Source: a virus
Strand: one strand, 5' to 3'
Virus record (IMG/VR): IMGVR_UViG_3300046820_000403
Span: 1 to 55,042 of that record
Length of the DNA stretch: 55,042 bases
Part shown: piece by piece, positions 16,088 to 23,111 of the stretch
Layout of the letters: the number at the start of each line of letters is the position of its first letter
Position numbering within the stretch: position 1 is the stretch's first letter
Notes under the pieces: generated by a model
Told to the model about the DNA's origin: nothing
The model's input: the letters and a program-made list of their open reading frames with translations, nothing else
Database searches by the model: none
Made by a program: the position numbers and the translations under genes

Positions 16088-17268
16088 TGAAAAAACTTTT
16101 GTTGATCCTGTTCCTGATTGGAACAAGTTTCCTTACAAAGGGACAGGTATTAACACAAGTGTATGTAGATCCCTGTTCAGGCAAGGTGCTTACAGTGACT
16201 GTTCCTTTAAACAATGGGACAGTTACAATCGTTTATAGAGGTATGTCAAAGGTTGTAACAGCTGATGACATAACCTCAGGAGCTTTGACAGCTTGGATAA
16301 CAATGGTGAACACTACACCATGTCCTGCAGCACAACAAGCTACAACATTAGTGGTGACACAAGCTGTAGCACAAGCCACTCAAGCTGCTACACAAGCCGC
16401 TACACAGGCTGCAACAGCAGCGGCCACTCAAGCAGCTACTTCTGCAGCAACTTCGAGTGCTACATCAAGTGCTACAGCAGCAGCAACCACTGCAGCTAGT
16501 TCAGCAGTGAGTACACCTGCGCCAGCTCCAACATCTTCATCATCAACTTCCTCAGGCGGTGGTGGAGAAACTAAATCAGAAACCAAAACAGAAACCAATG
16601 AGTCTAAATCCGACAGTAAAGAGGAAACTAAGAGTGAATCCAAATCAGAGAAAAAGAGTGAAGAGAAAAAAAGTAGTTCTAATAAGGCTGCTGCGAGACT
16701 TAACCCCATTATTTATAGTAGTGATCTTACTCTTGCTGGCGCAGACATTAGTGGCATCTCTGCTATCATATCGTTAGGTATGTCTCAGAGTTCTCTTATG
16801 GGGAACGTGAGTTGGGGAGTTACATCTATGATATGGAGTACGTTTAATCAGTTTGCCCTATCTGCTAGGTATACTAAGATGGGTAAGAGTATAATGAACT
16901 TTGGCCTAACAGGTGTTTACTTACAAGGTACATATGTAGAGTTTGCTACAGCTGCTGTTATAAGACCCTTAGGTAAATATGGAGTGACAGGTTTCAACTA
17001 CGCATTGACATACACTGACCAGCTTGGTCATGGACTTATGACGTTCTATACAAAGCCCATCACCTTTAGTAAACGTCTCACTATATCACCAGACATATAC
17101 CTATCAAACTCTCTTACAAAGGATATAGGAGTGTTAACAGGAGCTAGCTTTGATATAGCTCTTACTAAAAGGTTCAAGTTTAACTTTGGACTAAAGACAG
17201 GATTCAACACAAATCCTGACGTTCCAATGATGTACATGTCTATGATAGGTACAAAGATCAATCTCTAA
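16087..17268 (+). CDS. Secreted barrel-like protein with Ala-rich and charged low-complexity neck
   Basis: 393 residues. The signal peptide MKKLLLILFLIGTSFLTKGQ is followed by a small domain with two Cys (VDPCSG, NTTPCPA). Residues about 95-150 are an Ala/Thr/Gln/Ser repeat (QAATQAATQAATAAATQAAT), then a Ser/Glu/Lys-rich stretch to about 200. The C-terminal 190 residues have alternating beta strands ending VPMMYMSMIGTKINL, as expected of an outer-membrane beta-barrel. The Ala repeat resembles trimeric stalk neck regions. Last gene of the operon, with a hairpin at its stop. Confidence 0.55.
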   Translation: MKKLLLILFLIGTSFLTKGQVLTQVYVDPCSGKVLTVTVPLNNGTVTIVYRGMSKVVTADDITSGALTAWITMVNTTPCPAAQQATTLVVTQAVAQATQAATQAATQAATAAATQAATSAATSSATSSATAAATTAASSAVSTPAPAPTSSSSTSSGGGGETKSETKTETNESKSDSKEETKSESKSEKKSEEKKSSSNKAAARLNPIIYSSDLTLAGADISGISAIISLGMSQSSLMGNVSWGVTSMIWSTFNQFALSARYTKMGKSIMNFGLTGVYLQGTYVEFATAAVIRPLGKYGVTGFNYALTYTDQLGHGLMTFYTKPITFSKRLTISPDIYLSNSLTKDIGVLTGASFDIALTKRFKFNFGLKTGFNTNPDVPMMYMSMIGTKINL

Positions 17269-17283
17269 TCAAATTAGTTAGAG
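17263..17283 (+). terminator. Weak terminator-like hairpin at the envelope operon end
   Basis: CTCTAA (17263-17268) pairs with TTAGAG (17278-17283) across a 9-nt loop. The stop codon is part of the left arm. There is no clean U tract, so termination is uncertain. Confidence 0.35.
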
Positions 17284-17347
17284 ATGGTGTAATAGAAATG
17301 ATTAATCTAAATTTTAGCAATAGTAACAATCTTTGTTAAAACAATAA

Positions 17348-17355
17348 TATATTTG
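17348..17355 (+). promoter_or_regulatory. Candidate promoter -7 element TATATTTG
   Basis: TATATTTG matches the Bacteroidota TAnnTTTG element exactly and lies 18 bp before the ATG of the collagen-like gene. No TTG is present at the 20-nt spacing; a TTTG sits only 12 nt upstream. It lies in the longest gap of this part of the + strand. Confidence 0.4.
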
Positions 17356-17373
17356 TTAATTAATGCATACACT

Positions 17374-18558
17374 ATGCCTACATTCATAAAAGCTGGCTTC
17401 TGGGAAGAAACATGTAAGACATGTAAAGGGTACAACGGATGGTTGAACCTTGATCAATTCATGGGAGGCACTGGCACTAGTGGCACTTCAGGTATCACAG
17501 GTACAGCAGGTACTAGTGGTGGATCAGGAACTGCAGGTTCGTCTGGTACCACAGGATTAAGTGGTAGCTCAGGATCCTCAGGACGTAGTGGCACGTCTGG
17601 ATTGTCTGGAGATAGATACTTCAGTACGTTATCTACATCATTTACATTAGGAACAACTACATCATTAACTATTGGAACAGGACTAGCTTATAGCCCTGCT
17701 CAAGATGTTATCATCTCTTACGATGTTAATAATCATGAGATATGTACAGTGGTTAGTTATAACCCTGCCACGGGTGCCATGGTTATTGGACCTCCAATCA
17801 CTGTTGTTGGTTCAGGTACATACACTGGTATGACTATTAACCTTAACGGTGCGGCTGGTGGAGATGGTAGTTCTGGTACCTCAGGTTCCGCAGGAACTAG
17901 TGGAGCTGGCACAGCAGGAACTTCAGGTGCAGCTGGTACTTCTGGCTCAGCTGGAACCTCAGGAGCTAATGGCTCTTCAGGGATTTCTGGAACCTCAGGT
18001 GTATCAGGTTCATCAGGAACTAGTCCTATCCTTCCTTTACCTGTAGTGTATGGACTATATGCTCAAACAGCTAATAGTGCCACCGTTACTAATACTACTG
18101 CAGAAACAACTATAATTGGTACTGGCGTAGGTTCATTAAGTGTACCTGCTAATGGGTTTGCTGTTGGTGATTCTTTTAGAGGAATTCTAGGAGGTATTAT
18201 AAATGCTGGAAATAATCAAACTATAAGAATTAGACTTAGAACAGGGTCTGTTCTTCTTTTAGATAGTGGTTTACAAAATCTTGGAAGTGCTGTTACAGAT
18301 GATGTATGGTCTTTGAATGTTGATTTTACAGTTAGACAAATTGGAACTGCTGGTGTAGCATCTATTGTATCATTAGGATCATTTCATTACACAAAAACTA
18401 ACAACGCTTCTGTTCAAGGATTTGGATTTAATGTAGTAAACAATACAACGTTTAACACTACAGTGAGTAACACATTAGATGTAACAGTTGAATGGGGAGC
18501 TGCTAGTACAGAAAACAATATTTACAGCGACACATTTGTATTGAATAAGATATATTAA
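17374..18558 (+). CDS. Collagen-like repeat structural protein
   Basis: 394 residues. A short N-terminal head with two CxxC-like Cys (ETCKTCKGYNGWLNLDQF) leads into two collagen-like blocks of Gly-x-Ser/Thr/Ala triplets, about residues 37-87 and 165-215 (GTSGTSGITGTAGTSGGSG). They flank a beta domain, and a C-terminal beta domain of about 180 residues follows. Ser/Thr-rich, proline-poor triplets are typical of phage collagen-like fibres that trimerise and project from the virion. A glycosyltransferase lies two genes downstream, so glycosylation is plausible. A start 21 bp upstream is possible but lies in the candidate promoter. Confidence 0.8.
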   Translation: MPTFIKAGFWEETCKTCKGYNGWLNLDQFMGGTGTSGTSGITGTAGTSGGSGTAGSSGTTGLSGSSGSSGRSGTSGLSGDRYFSTLSTSFTLGTTTSLTIGTGLAYSPAQDVIISYDVNNHEICTVVSYNPATGAMVIGPPITVVGSGTYTGMTINLNGAAGGDGSSGTSGSAGTSGAGTAGTSGAAGTSGSAGTSGANGSSGISGTSGVSGSSGTSPILPLPVVYGLYAQTANSATVTNTTAETTIIGTGVGSLSVPANGFAVGDSFRGILGGIINAGNNQTIRIRLRTGSVLLLDSGLQNLGSAVTDDVWSLNVDFTVRQIGTAGVASIVSLGSFHYTKTNNASVQGFGFNVVNNTTFNTTVSNTLDVTVEWGAASTENNIYSDTFVLNKIY

Positions 18559-18570
18559 AATAATAATAAC

Positions 18571-18723
18571 ATGGCAATACCAGCAAAACCCATTAGTCAA
18601 GATCCACAATCCCAATTGCTTTGGAACATCTCAAAGCAAATGGAGCAATTGATTGGACAGGTAGGAGCGTTAGTACAACTATCAACTCCTACCACTACAA
18701 CAACAACAACTGCTGCTCCTTAG
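18571..18723 (+). CDS. Small protein with Thr-rich tail
   Basis: 50 residues: a helical head (SQDPQSQLLWNISKQMEQLI) followed by TPTTTTTTTAAP. The ATG is 12 bp after the collagen-like gene. The Thr run matches that at the end of the protein at 20206-20451, suggesting a shared exposed or glycosylated tail. Function unknown; probably a small virion component. Confidence 0.65.
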   Translation: MAIPAKPISQDPQSQLLWNISKQMEQLIGQVGALVQLSTPTTTTTTTAAP

Positions 18724-18758
18724 TAAAAGCTTGAATTAAAACCAACAACTAACTACAT

Positions 18759-19775
18759 ATGAGGGAATTAAAGTTTATCTGCGTTCAGCCAGATGATGCA
18801 TACTATACATGGCAAGTCCATGCGTGGTTGGAATCATTGAGGAATCATGGAAAATCAGACAAAGCTATTGTATTGGTGTTCACGCCAAACTTTAGAGAGA
18901 GGAACGAGAACTGGAAACAGGTGGTGAACCTCTATCCAGAAGCAACATTTGCTTTCATTCGTGATGAGCACAATATCTCTAGTCAACTAGGTCTATACAT
19001 TTCTATCCTTAGACCTTACACACTTGCAAGGTATTGGGAACAACATCCAGAACTTAAAGATTGTGCAATCTTCTATTGTGATTGTGACATCTTGTTCACA
19101 GACAGCTTTAATATTGATGCGTATATTGATGATGACATAAACTATTTGTCAGATACCAATAGCTACATCAACGCTTCATATTTCGATAGTAAAACAGAAC
19201 AAGTTCTTCCTCATAAGTTGGAAGACTTTAAACAGATAGATGTCTTACAAGAGATAACATCTCGTGTAGGAATCAGTAGAGAGATAGCTGAGAAGTATAA
19301 CATGCACTCTGGCGGTGCACAATATCTCTTAAAGAACATCGATCTATCCTTCTGGGAGAAGATGGTGGGAGATACTCTGACGATTAGAAAGTACTTACTT
19401 GATATAAACAGAAAATACTTCCAAAATGAAAGTTCAGGATATCAAAGCTGGTGTGCCGACATGTGGGGCTTATTGTGGGGTTTATGGGCTAAGGGTGCGG
19501 AAACGAAAGTTATTCCTGAAATGGAGTTCTCTTGGGCTACAGATCCTATTGACAAGGTGCAACGACTAGGTATCTATCATAACGCTGGAGTGACTAGTGA
19601 AACATTGAATGGTTTCCGTGCATTCTATAAAGGTAAGTATCACGAAGGTGCTGATCCATTTAAGGATCCTACACTACAACTAATACTAGATGATGAGATT
19701 AGTAAGACTAAGGGCACCTATTACTATTTAACACAACTACTAAAAGTTAAAAACAAGTATAATTTAAACTATTAA
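18759..19775 (+). CDS. GT-A-type glycosyltransferase-like protein
   Basis: 338 residues. FICVQPDDAYYTWQVHAWL starts a GT-A-like fold and IFYCDCDILFTDSFNIDAYI carries a DxD metal motif. SYINASYFDS, MHSGGAQYLLKNIDLSFW and YQSWCADMWGLLWGL follow as in protein-modifying transferases related to peptidyl-serine/hydroxyproline enzymes. It lies between a Thr-rich mini-protein and two further small surface-type proteins, on the structural strand and apart from the sugar operons. Modification of Ser/Thr on nearby fibres is an inference. The start follows AAAACCAACAACTAACTACAT. Confidence 0.65.
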   Translation: MRELKFICVQPDDAYYTWQVHAWLESLRNHGKSDKAIVLVFTPNFRERNENWKQVVNLYPEATFAFIRDEHNISSQLGLYISILRPYTLARYWEQHPELKDCAIFYCDCDILFTDSFNIDAYIDDDINYLSDTNSYINASYFDSKTEQVLPHKLEDFKQIDVLQEITSRVGISREIAEKYNMHSGGAQYLLKNIDLSFWEKMVGDTLTIRKYLLDINRKYFQNESSGYQSWCADMWGLLWGLWAKGAETKVIPEMEFSWATDPIDKVQRLGIYHNAGVTSETLNGFRAFYKGKYHEGADPFKDPTLQLILDDEISKTKGTYYYLTQLLKVKNKYNLNY

Positions 19776-19780
19776 TAAAC

Positions 19781-20203
19781 ATGGCTAATCAGAGAAATCT
19801 TAAAGCATTTGTCCGCTTCGATGGAAGTGGAAGGATTGTCGCAGGCAGTCTTATTCTGAGAAAGAACAAGCCCAAAGTAGGTAGATGGCAAGAGATTCCA
19901 GCATACGAATGCTGTAATGACGTTCCTACAGTGTTGACAGACACTATCCCAGGAGAGTTTCCTTTAACTTATATTTCTGTTAGGATACTCTGTGATGAAT
20001 CTAATTCAGAAACAGTATATACAAGTGAAGATGCTGCTACAATGGAAGAGTTAATTGCCCTTCTAAACAGTAACACAGAGCTTAGGGCATTTGGAACATA
20101 TGTTGCACTTAATGAAACTACTGTGCAACTAACTGTACCTTTATCAGTAAAGAACGCATTGTGTCCTAACGGAGTATTATCATTTAACATTTTTGAAGAC
20201 TAA
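19781..20203 (+). CDS. Small virion-type protein with shared N-terminal domain
   Basis: 140 residues. The first 45 (LKAFVRFDGSGRIVAGSLIL, then KPKVGRWQEIPAYECC) recur nearly identically in the next gene. Here they are followed by a separate 90-residue alpha/beta domain (TYISVRILCDESNSETVYT, ATMEELIALLNSNTELRAF) in place of a Thr tail. The pair looks like a duplicated attachment head carrying different tails. Placement among fibre genes suggests a virion protein; no named family recognised. Confidence 0.65.
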   Translation: MANQRNLKAFVRFDGSGRIVAGSLILRKNKPKVGRWQEIPAYECCNDVPTVLTDTIPGEFPLTYISVRILCDESNSETVYTSEDAATMEELIALLNSNTELRAFGTYVALNETTVQLTVPLSVKNALCPNGVLSFNIFED

Positions 20204-20205
20204 TC

Positions 20206-20451
20206 ATGGGACAGCAACTAAATACAAAACTTAAAGCATTCGTTCGTTTTGATGGAACAGGACGTGTAATACCTGGTAGCTTAATCTTACAGAGATTTAA
20301 GCCTAAGGTAGGTAATTGGCAAGAGATCAATGCTACAGAATGTTGCAGTGATATTACTACCACTACAACAACAACAACAGCTCCTGCAACTACGACTACT
20401 ACAACTACTGCAACACCTGTTACTACCACAACTACTACAACTATAGTATAA
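20206..20451 (+). CDS. Small protein with shared head and poly-Thr tail
   Basis: 81 residues. The head (LKAFVRFDGTGRVIPGSLIL, KPKVGNWQEINATECC) duplicates that of the previous gene; from residue 48 it is almost entirely Thr with single Ala, Pro and Val interruptions, encoded by ACA/ACT/ACC runs. The changing third bases show that the Thr run is kept at protein level and is not only a simple DNA repeat. Such a tail suits dense O-glycosylation by the nearby transferase. Its stop overlaps the next ATG. Confidence 0.65.
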   Translation: MGQQLNTKLKAFVRFDGTGRVIPGSLILQRFKPKVGNWQEINATECCSDITTTTTTTTAPATTTTTTTATPVTTTTTTTIV

Positions 20452-20870
20452 TGGCCAAGTCATTGTTTCCACAAGAAATGCTAAGCTCTGCTTCAGGAGA
20501 ACTATCTCCTGATAGCATTGCTACAAAGCTCACATACTTTGAGCTTCAGCTACATAATTTGCATTGGGCTACACGCTCTTATGCAGAACACATGGCTCTT
20601 GGTGGATTGTATGATGCTGTGTTCGATCTTAAAGATGAAATCATTGAGAAGATCATGGGATATACAGGCACTAGAGCAAAGATTGGTAACCCAGGACAGT
20701 TGAAAGAATACTCTCCAGGAGTATCCACAGGAGTTGTATCTGAATTAATGACATTCGCAAAGCAATTAGAAAACTATGGAGCTGGTAATAACATGCCAGA
20801 CATAGAAAACATTGCTCAAGGATTGTCAGGAACTGCAGCTAAGACTAAATACTTATTAACCTTGTCATAA
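20451..20870 (+). CDS. Dps/ferritin-like small protein (DUF5856 type)
   Basis: 139 residues, predicted all-helical. KLTYFELQLHNLHWATRSYA followed by HMALGGLYDAVFDLKDEI is the first-helix signature of Dps-like proteins, with His, Trp and acidic residues at the places where the ferroxidase site forms. The C-terminal helix is shorter than in bacterial Dps. Bacteroidota phages carry this group as DUF5856. Whether it binds iron or DNA is unproven. It is encoded among virion genes, so it might travel in the particle. Confidence 0.65.
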   Translation: MAKSLFPQEMLSSASGELSPDSIATKLTYFELQLHNLHWATRSYAEHMALGGLYDAVFDLKDEIIEKIMGYTGTRAKIGNPGQLKEYSPGVSTGVVSELMTFAKQLENYGAGNNMPDIENIAQGLSGTAAKTKYLLTLS

Positions 20871-21155
20871 ATGCAGGTAGAGAAGAAGTTCTTCCCCAAG
20901 ATAATGAGGTATAACGATGAGTTGTACTTCGCACATCTTGAAGGAGTTGTAGAATCTGTTGACGAGCTCTGTAGTATGGAGATAACCAACCGTCAGAGTT
21001 CCTTCTCATTCAGAATCGCTCCTTCTCTACCTAAATATACAAACCTGTTAATAGAAGAACTGTTTAAGTTTCACAACAGGTTTGGAATCAAGCTTGATAT
21101 GTCAAAGAGTATTAAAACAAATGCAGTTATTTCCTTTGATATTAAACTTGAATAA
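20871..21155 (+). CDS. Hypothetical protein
   Basis: 94 residues, alpha/beta: EKKFFPKIMRYNDELYFAHL, then a Ser/Phe-rich strand (SSFSFRIAPSLPKY) and a helical segment LLIEELFKFHNRF. The ATG follows the previous stop directly, so it is co-translated with the Dps-like gene. No family recognised. Confidence 0.6.
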   Translation: MQVEKKFFPKIMRYNDELYFAHLEGVVESVDELCSMEITNRQSSFSFRIAPSLPKYTNLLIEELFKFHNRFGIKLDMSKSIKTNAVISFDIKLE

Positions 21156-21185
21156 CATAAATTTGAACAAACCAATAACAAATAC

Positions 21186-21446
21186 ATGATGGAAATAGTA
21201 AAAGATGAAGAAACAAGTGCAACAGTTGCACCCACTTTCGATCCAAGTAAGAAGTACAAGTGGACTCCTGAGACTACATTCACTATGAATGGTCAACAAT
21301 TTGCAATCGTACTAAACTCTATAAGAGGAATCTTAAGTACAGATCTTGCACAAAGCTTATTTGCATCTCAAGGTGCTGCTGACGCTTTAGAAAACTTGTT
21401 GAAGAGTGCAGTAGAGGATGGTCGTGCTATTGAGATGGAAGACTAA
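21186..21446 (+). CDS. Hypothetical small acidic protein
   Basis: 86 residues. A disordered N-terminus precedes KYKWTPETTFTMNGQQFAIV, helices (SIRGILSTDLAQSLF, ADALENLLKSAVEDG) and an acidic end. The leader carries AAACCAATAACAAATAC, the recurring start context of this genome. A second ATG lies one codon later. Last gene before a non-coding gap. No function can be assigned. Confidence 0.6.
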   Translation: MMEIVKDEETSATVAPTFDPSKKYKWTPETTFTMNGQQFAIVLNSIRGILSTDLAQSLFASQGAADALENLLKSAVEDGRAIEMED

Positions 21447-21462
21447 CAACATTACTTCTCCT

Positions 21463-21480
21463 GCATCTCGTAAGATCTGC
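21463..21480 (+). repeat. 18-bp direct repeat, copy 1
   Basis: GCATCTCGTAAGATCTGC. It differs at one base from the copy at 21618-21635, about 155 bp away, and has short self-complementary ends (GCA/TGC). Confidence 0.75.
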
Positions 21481-21609
21481 ACGCTTAGGCTGGGGCTCTT
21501 GGTGTACAACAATCCCCTTAAAGAAGAAACCCCACCATAGTCTCTGTATTATGGTCCCAGTGCCCCTCTATACTATGCTATAGTAGCAGCACTTTAAAAA
21601 GTAACAGTA

Positions 21610-21650
21610 CCTATGTTGCATCCCGTAAGATCTGCTCATAGGTCTTTTTA
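21610..21650 (+). terminator. Repeat-bearing hairpin with T run (repeat copy 2)
   Basis: CCTATG (21610-21615) pairs with CATAGG (21637-21642) around a loop holding the second repeat copy, GCATCCCGTAAGATCTGC (21618-21635), and is followed by TCTTTTTAGAC. It reads as a terminator but ends only a few bases before the ATG at 21655, so an attenuator role is also possible. Confidence 0.5.
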
Positions 21651-21654
21651 GACT

Positions 21655-21852
21655 ATGATCTACGAACCTACCAATCGATTAGAAGTCACTACTCCTAAAG
21701 GAGATGGCGTTGTTTGGTTGGTTATAGATTATGGTTACGAAACAGACACAATTTACACCATTATAATTAATGCCACTGGGGAGCTCTGGCAATTTACTCA
21801 TAAGGACATTATCGTTAAACCTAATATTACATTTAGGAGAAACGGTAAATAA
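21655..21852 (+). CDS. Hypothetical small beta-barrel-like protein
   Basis: 65 residues, beta-rich: RLEVTTPKGDGVVWLVIDYG, DTIYTIIINATGELWQFTHK, DIIVKPNITFRR. The spacing of strands and the Gly-Asp-Gly turn suggest a small SH3/KOW-like barrel, as in many phage accessory proteins. It begins right after the hairpin and T run at 21610-21650, so it may be controlled by that element. Function unknown. Confidence 0.55.
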   Translation: MIYEPTNRLEVTTPKGDGVVWLVIDYGYETDTIYTIIINATGELWQFTHKDIIVKPNITFRRNGK

Positions 21853-21864
21853 ACGATAAAGAAT

Positions 21865-22044
21865 ATGTCTTGGAAAAATCATGATGATGGAAGCCTTATA
21901 ACAAATGAGCAACATCAAGCCTTATCTGACCATGATAAAGCAAAGTTTTATGAAACTTCAGAAGAAGTAATTGTAGCATCTCCTAAAAAACAAAAGAATG
22001 GCAAAGCAGTGGATTCAGAAAGCGACAGCATCGATCAAGCGTAG
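21865..22044 (+). CDS. Hypothetical small charged protein
   Basis: 59 residues: MSWKNHDDGSLITNEQHQAL, then DHDKAKFYETSEEVIVASPK and a polar end. Probably helical and mostly soluble. Its last 47 bp overlap the next gene in another frame. No family recognised. Confidence 0.5.
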   Translation: MSWKNHDDGSLITNEQHQALSDHDKAKFYETSEEVIVASPKKQKNGKAVDSESDSIDQA

Positions 22045-22153
22045 AGGTACAGAAGGTAAATGTACACCAATCACTAAGCCTGGATGCACAGGAAGAGCTA
22101 AGGCCCTTGCTAAGACATTCAAGAAGATGGCTGCTAAACGTAAGAAGAAATAA
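21998..22153 (+). CDS. Tiny basic WIQKA-type protein
   Basis: 51 residues: AKQWIQKATASIKRRGTEGK, then CTPITKPGCTGRAKALAKTF and KKMAAKRKKK. The WIQKA start, two Cys and the ALAKTF Lys/Arg tail form a pattern seen in tiny proteins of many tailed phages. It is strongly basic and the stop overlaps the next ATG (TAATG). Packaging or DNA-associated function is inferred from charge alone. Confidence 0.65.
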   Translation: MAKQWIQKATASIKRRGTEGKCTPITKPGCTGRAKALAKTFKKMAAKRKKK

Positions 22154-22308
22154 TGGCAATCACACCTGTACCTAACGGACATCTTATTAAGAAGGATGGA
22201 ACATCATTAAAGAATGGTGGTAAGATAAGCTGCTGGAAAGGCTATGTTAAGAAGGGCACAAAGAAAAAGGGTGGTAGAACAGTTAATAACTGTGTAAAGA
22301 AGAAGTAA
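22153..22308 (+). CDS. Tiny basic cysteine-containing protein
   Basis: 51 residues: AITPVPNGHLIKKDGTSLKN, then SCWKGYVKKGTKKKGGRTVN and NCVKKK. The CWKGY...KGTKKK..R.VNNCVKK arrangement with two Cys recurs in tiny phage proteins. TAATG overlaps at both ends tie it into the array. Function unknown. Confidence 0.65.
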   Translation: MAITPVPNGHLIKKDGTSLKNGGKISCWKGYVKKGTKKKGGRTVNNCVKKK

Positions 22309-22421
22309 TGAAGAAGGATGCATTCAGTAAGGTAAAGAAGTCCATGAAGGCTCCTAAGCAGAAGTTCTGGATGGACAAGGTAAAGAAAGATTTATCTAAG
22401 GTTCAACCTAAAAAGAAATAA
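22308..22421 (+). CDS. Tiny lysine-rich peptide
   Basis: 37 residues (KKDAFSKVKKSMKAPKQKFW, then MDKVKKDLSKVQPKKK), nearly half Lys or Arg and probably helical. Both ends overlap neighbours (TAATG), which supports real translation despite the short length. Function unknown. Confidence 0.6.
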   Translation: MKKDAFSKVKKSMKAPKQKFWMDKVKKDLSKVQPKKK

Positions 22422-22846
22422 TGAATATTAAAGAATTTGATATGGGAAAGTATATCTTACTAGTAGGTAAGGATGCTACTGACATATTCAAATACTATAA
22501 GGTTAAAGAAATGCATGGGCTTAATCTTAAAGATGCCCAAGCAGAAGAGGTTGATAAGACAAAGGGTAATGGAGTGTACATCTATGGATTAACAAACTAC
22601 GATCCTGCAGATAAGAAACTTACAGCCAAAGACCCTTATAAGCCCTTCTTGTTCTTAAACATGGGGACGTTTAAAAGATACAGTGCTGATGAACAAAAGA
22701 CAGCTATTATGCATGAAACAATGCACGTAGCTCTTCTCTTGTACAAATGGGATGCTGAGAAGAAAGCAGAAGAGATAGTAACTATGGCTGAGGATGAGGC
22801 CAATAAGATTATTAGAAAACTTAAAGGAATTAAACTTATAAAATAA
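22421..22846 (+). CDS. HExxH-motif protein, putative metallopeptidase
   Basis: 141 residues. The centre, KTAIMHETMHVALLLY, contains a zincin-type HExxH (HETMH) in a helix flanked by hydrophobic residues, as in metallopeptidases. A beta-rich N-terminal part (YILLVGKDATDIF, GVYIYGLTNYDP) precedes it and an acidic helix follows (EEIVTMAEDEANKIIRKL), which could supply the third zinc ligand. It is the only enzyme-like gene in an array of tiny basic proteins, translationally coupled on both sides. Processing of those proteins or of head proteins is speculation. Confidence 0.55.
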   Translation: MNIKEFDMGKYILLVGKDATDIFKYYKVKEMHGLNLKDAQAEEVDKTKGNGVYIYGLTNYDPADKKLTAKDPYKPFLFLNMGTFKRYSADEQKTAIMHETMHVALLLYKWDAEKKAEEIVTMAEDEANKIIRKLKGIKLIK

Positions 22847-23100
22847 TGGCAAAGTCTCCAGCATGGCAACGTAAAGAAGGCAAGAGCGCTTCTGGTGGCC
22901 TCAACGCAAAAGGTAGGGCATCCTACAATAGAGCTAACCCAGGTAAGCCTGGTCTTAAAGCTCCACAACCTGAAGGCGGTCCTCGCAAGAAATCATTCTG
23001 TGCTAGGATGTCAGGTATGAAAAAGAAACTTACTAGCTCTAAGACAGCTAACGATCCTAATTCTCGTATCAATAAATCTCTACGTAAGTGGAAGTGCTAA
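22846..23100 (+). CDS. DUF6321-like small basic protein
   Basis: 84 residues: AKSPAWQRKEGKSASGGLNA, KGRASYNRANPGKPGLKAPQ and a C-terminal PRKKSFCARMSGMKKKL with NSRINKSLRKWKC. The SPAWQRKEGK...GGLN.KGRASYNRANPG block is the DUF6321 signature, found in many marine and Bacteroidota phages. Strongly basic. Function not established; association with DNA or the capsid is inferred. Confidence 0.75.
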   Translation: MAKSPAWQRKEGKSASGGLNAKGRASYNRANPGKPGLKAPQPEGGPRKKSFCARMSGMKKKLTSSKTANDPNSRINKSLRKWKC

Positions 23101-23111
23101 ACTAATATACT

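Larger units (their letters stand above)
21447..21654 (+). ncRNA. Structured non-coding region
   Basis: About 208 bp without a plausible ORF on either strand. It contains an 18-bp repeat (21463-21480 and 21618-21635) and several hairpins: ACCATA/TATGGT (21534-21539 with 21550-21555), TACTAT-GCT-ATAGTA (21571-21585), a possible long pairing GGGGC (21492-21496) with GCCCC (21562-21566), and a final hairpin with a T run. It does not fold as a tRNA. It may be a small RNA gene or a long regulatory leader for the tiny-gene operon. Confidence 0.4.

Noticed and set aside
16293-16709. Ser/Thr/Cys-rich + strand frame and Leu/Ser-rich - strand frame over the Ala-rich repeat
   Set aside because: Out-of-frame readings of the GCT/ACA repeat in the gene at 16087.
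20340-20450. Simple DNA microsatellite only
   Set aside because: The ACN repeat varies at the third base and stays in frame to a stop that overlaps the next gene, so it is treated as a coding Thr tail.
21447-21654. tRNA gene
   Set aside because: Hairpins are present but no cloverleaf, no T-loop consensus and no CCA-compatible acceptor stem could be built.
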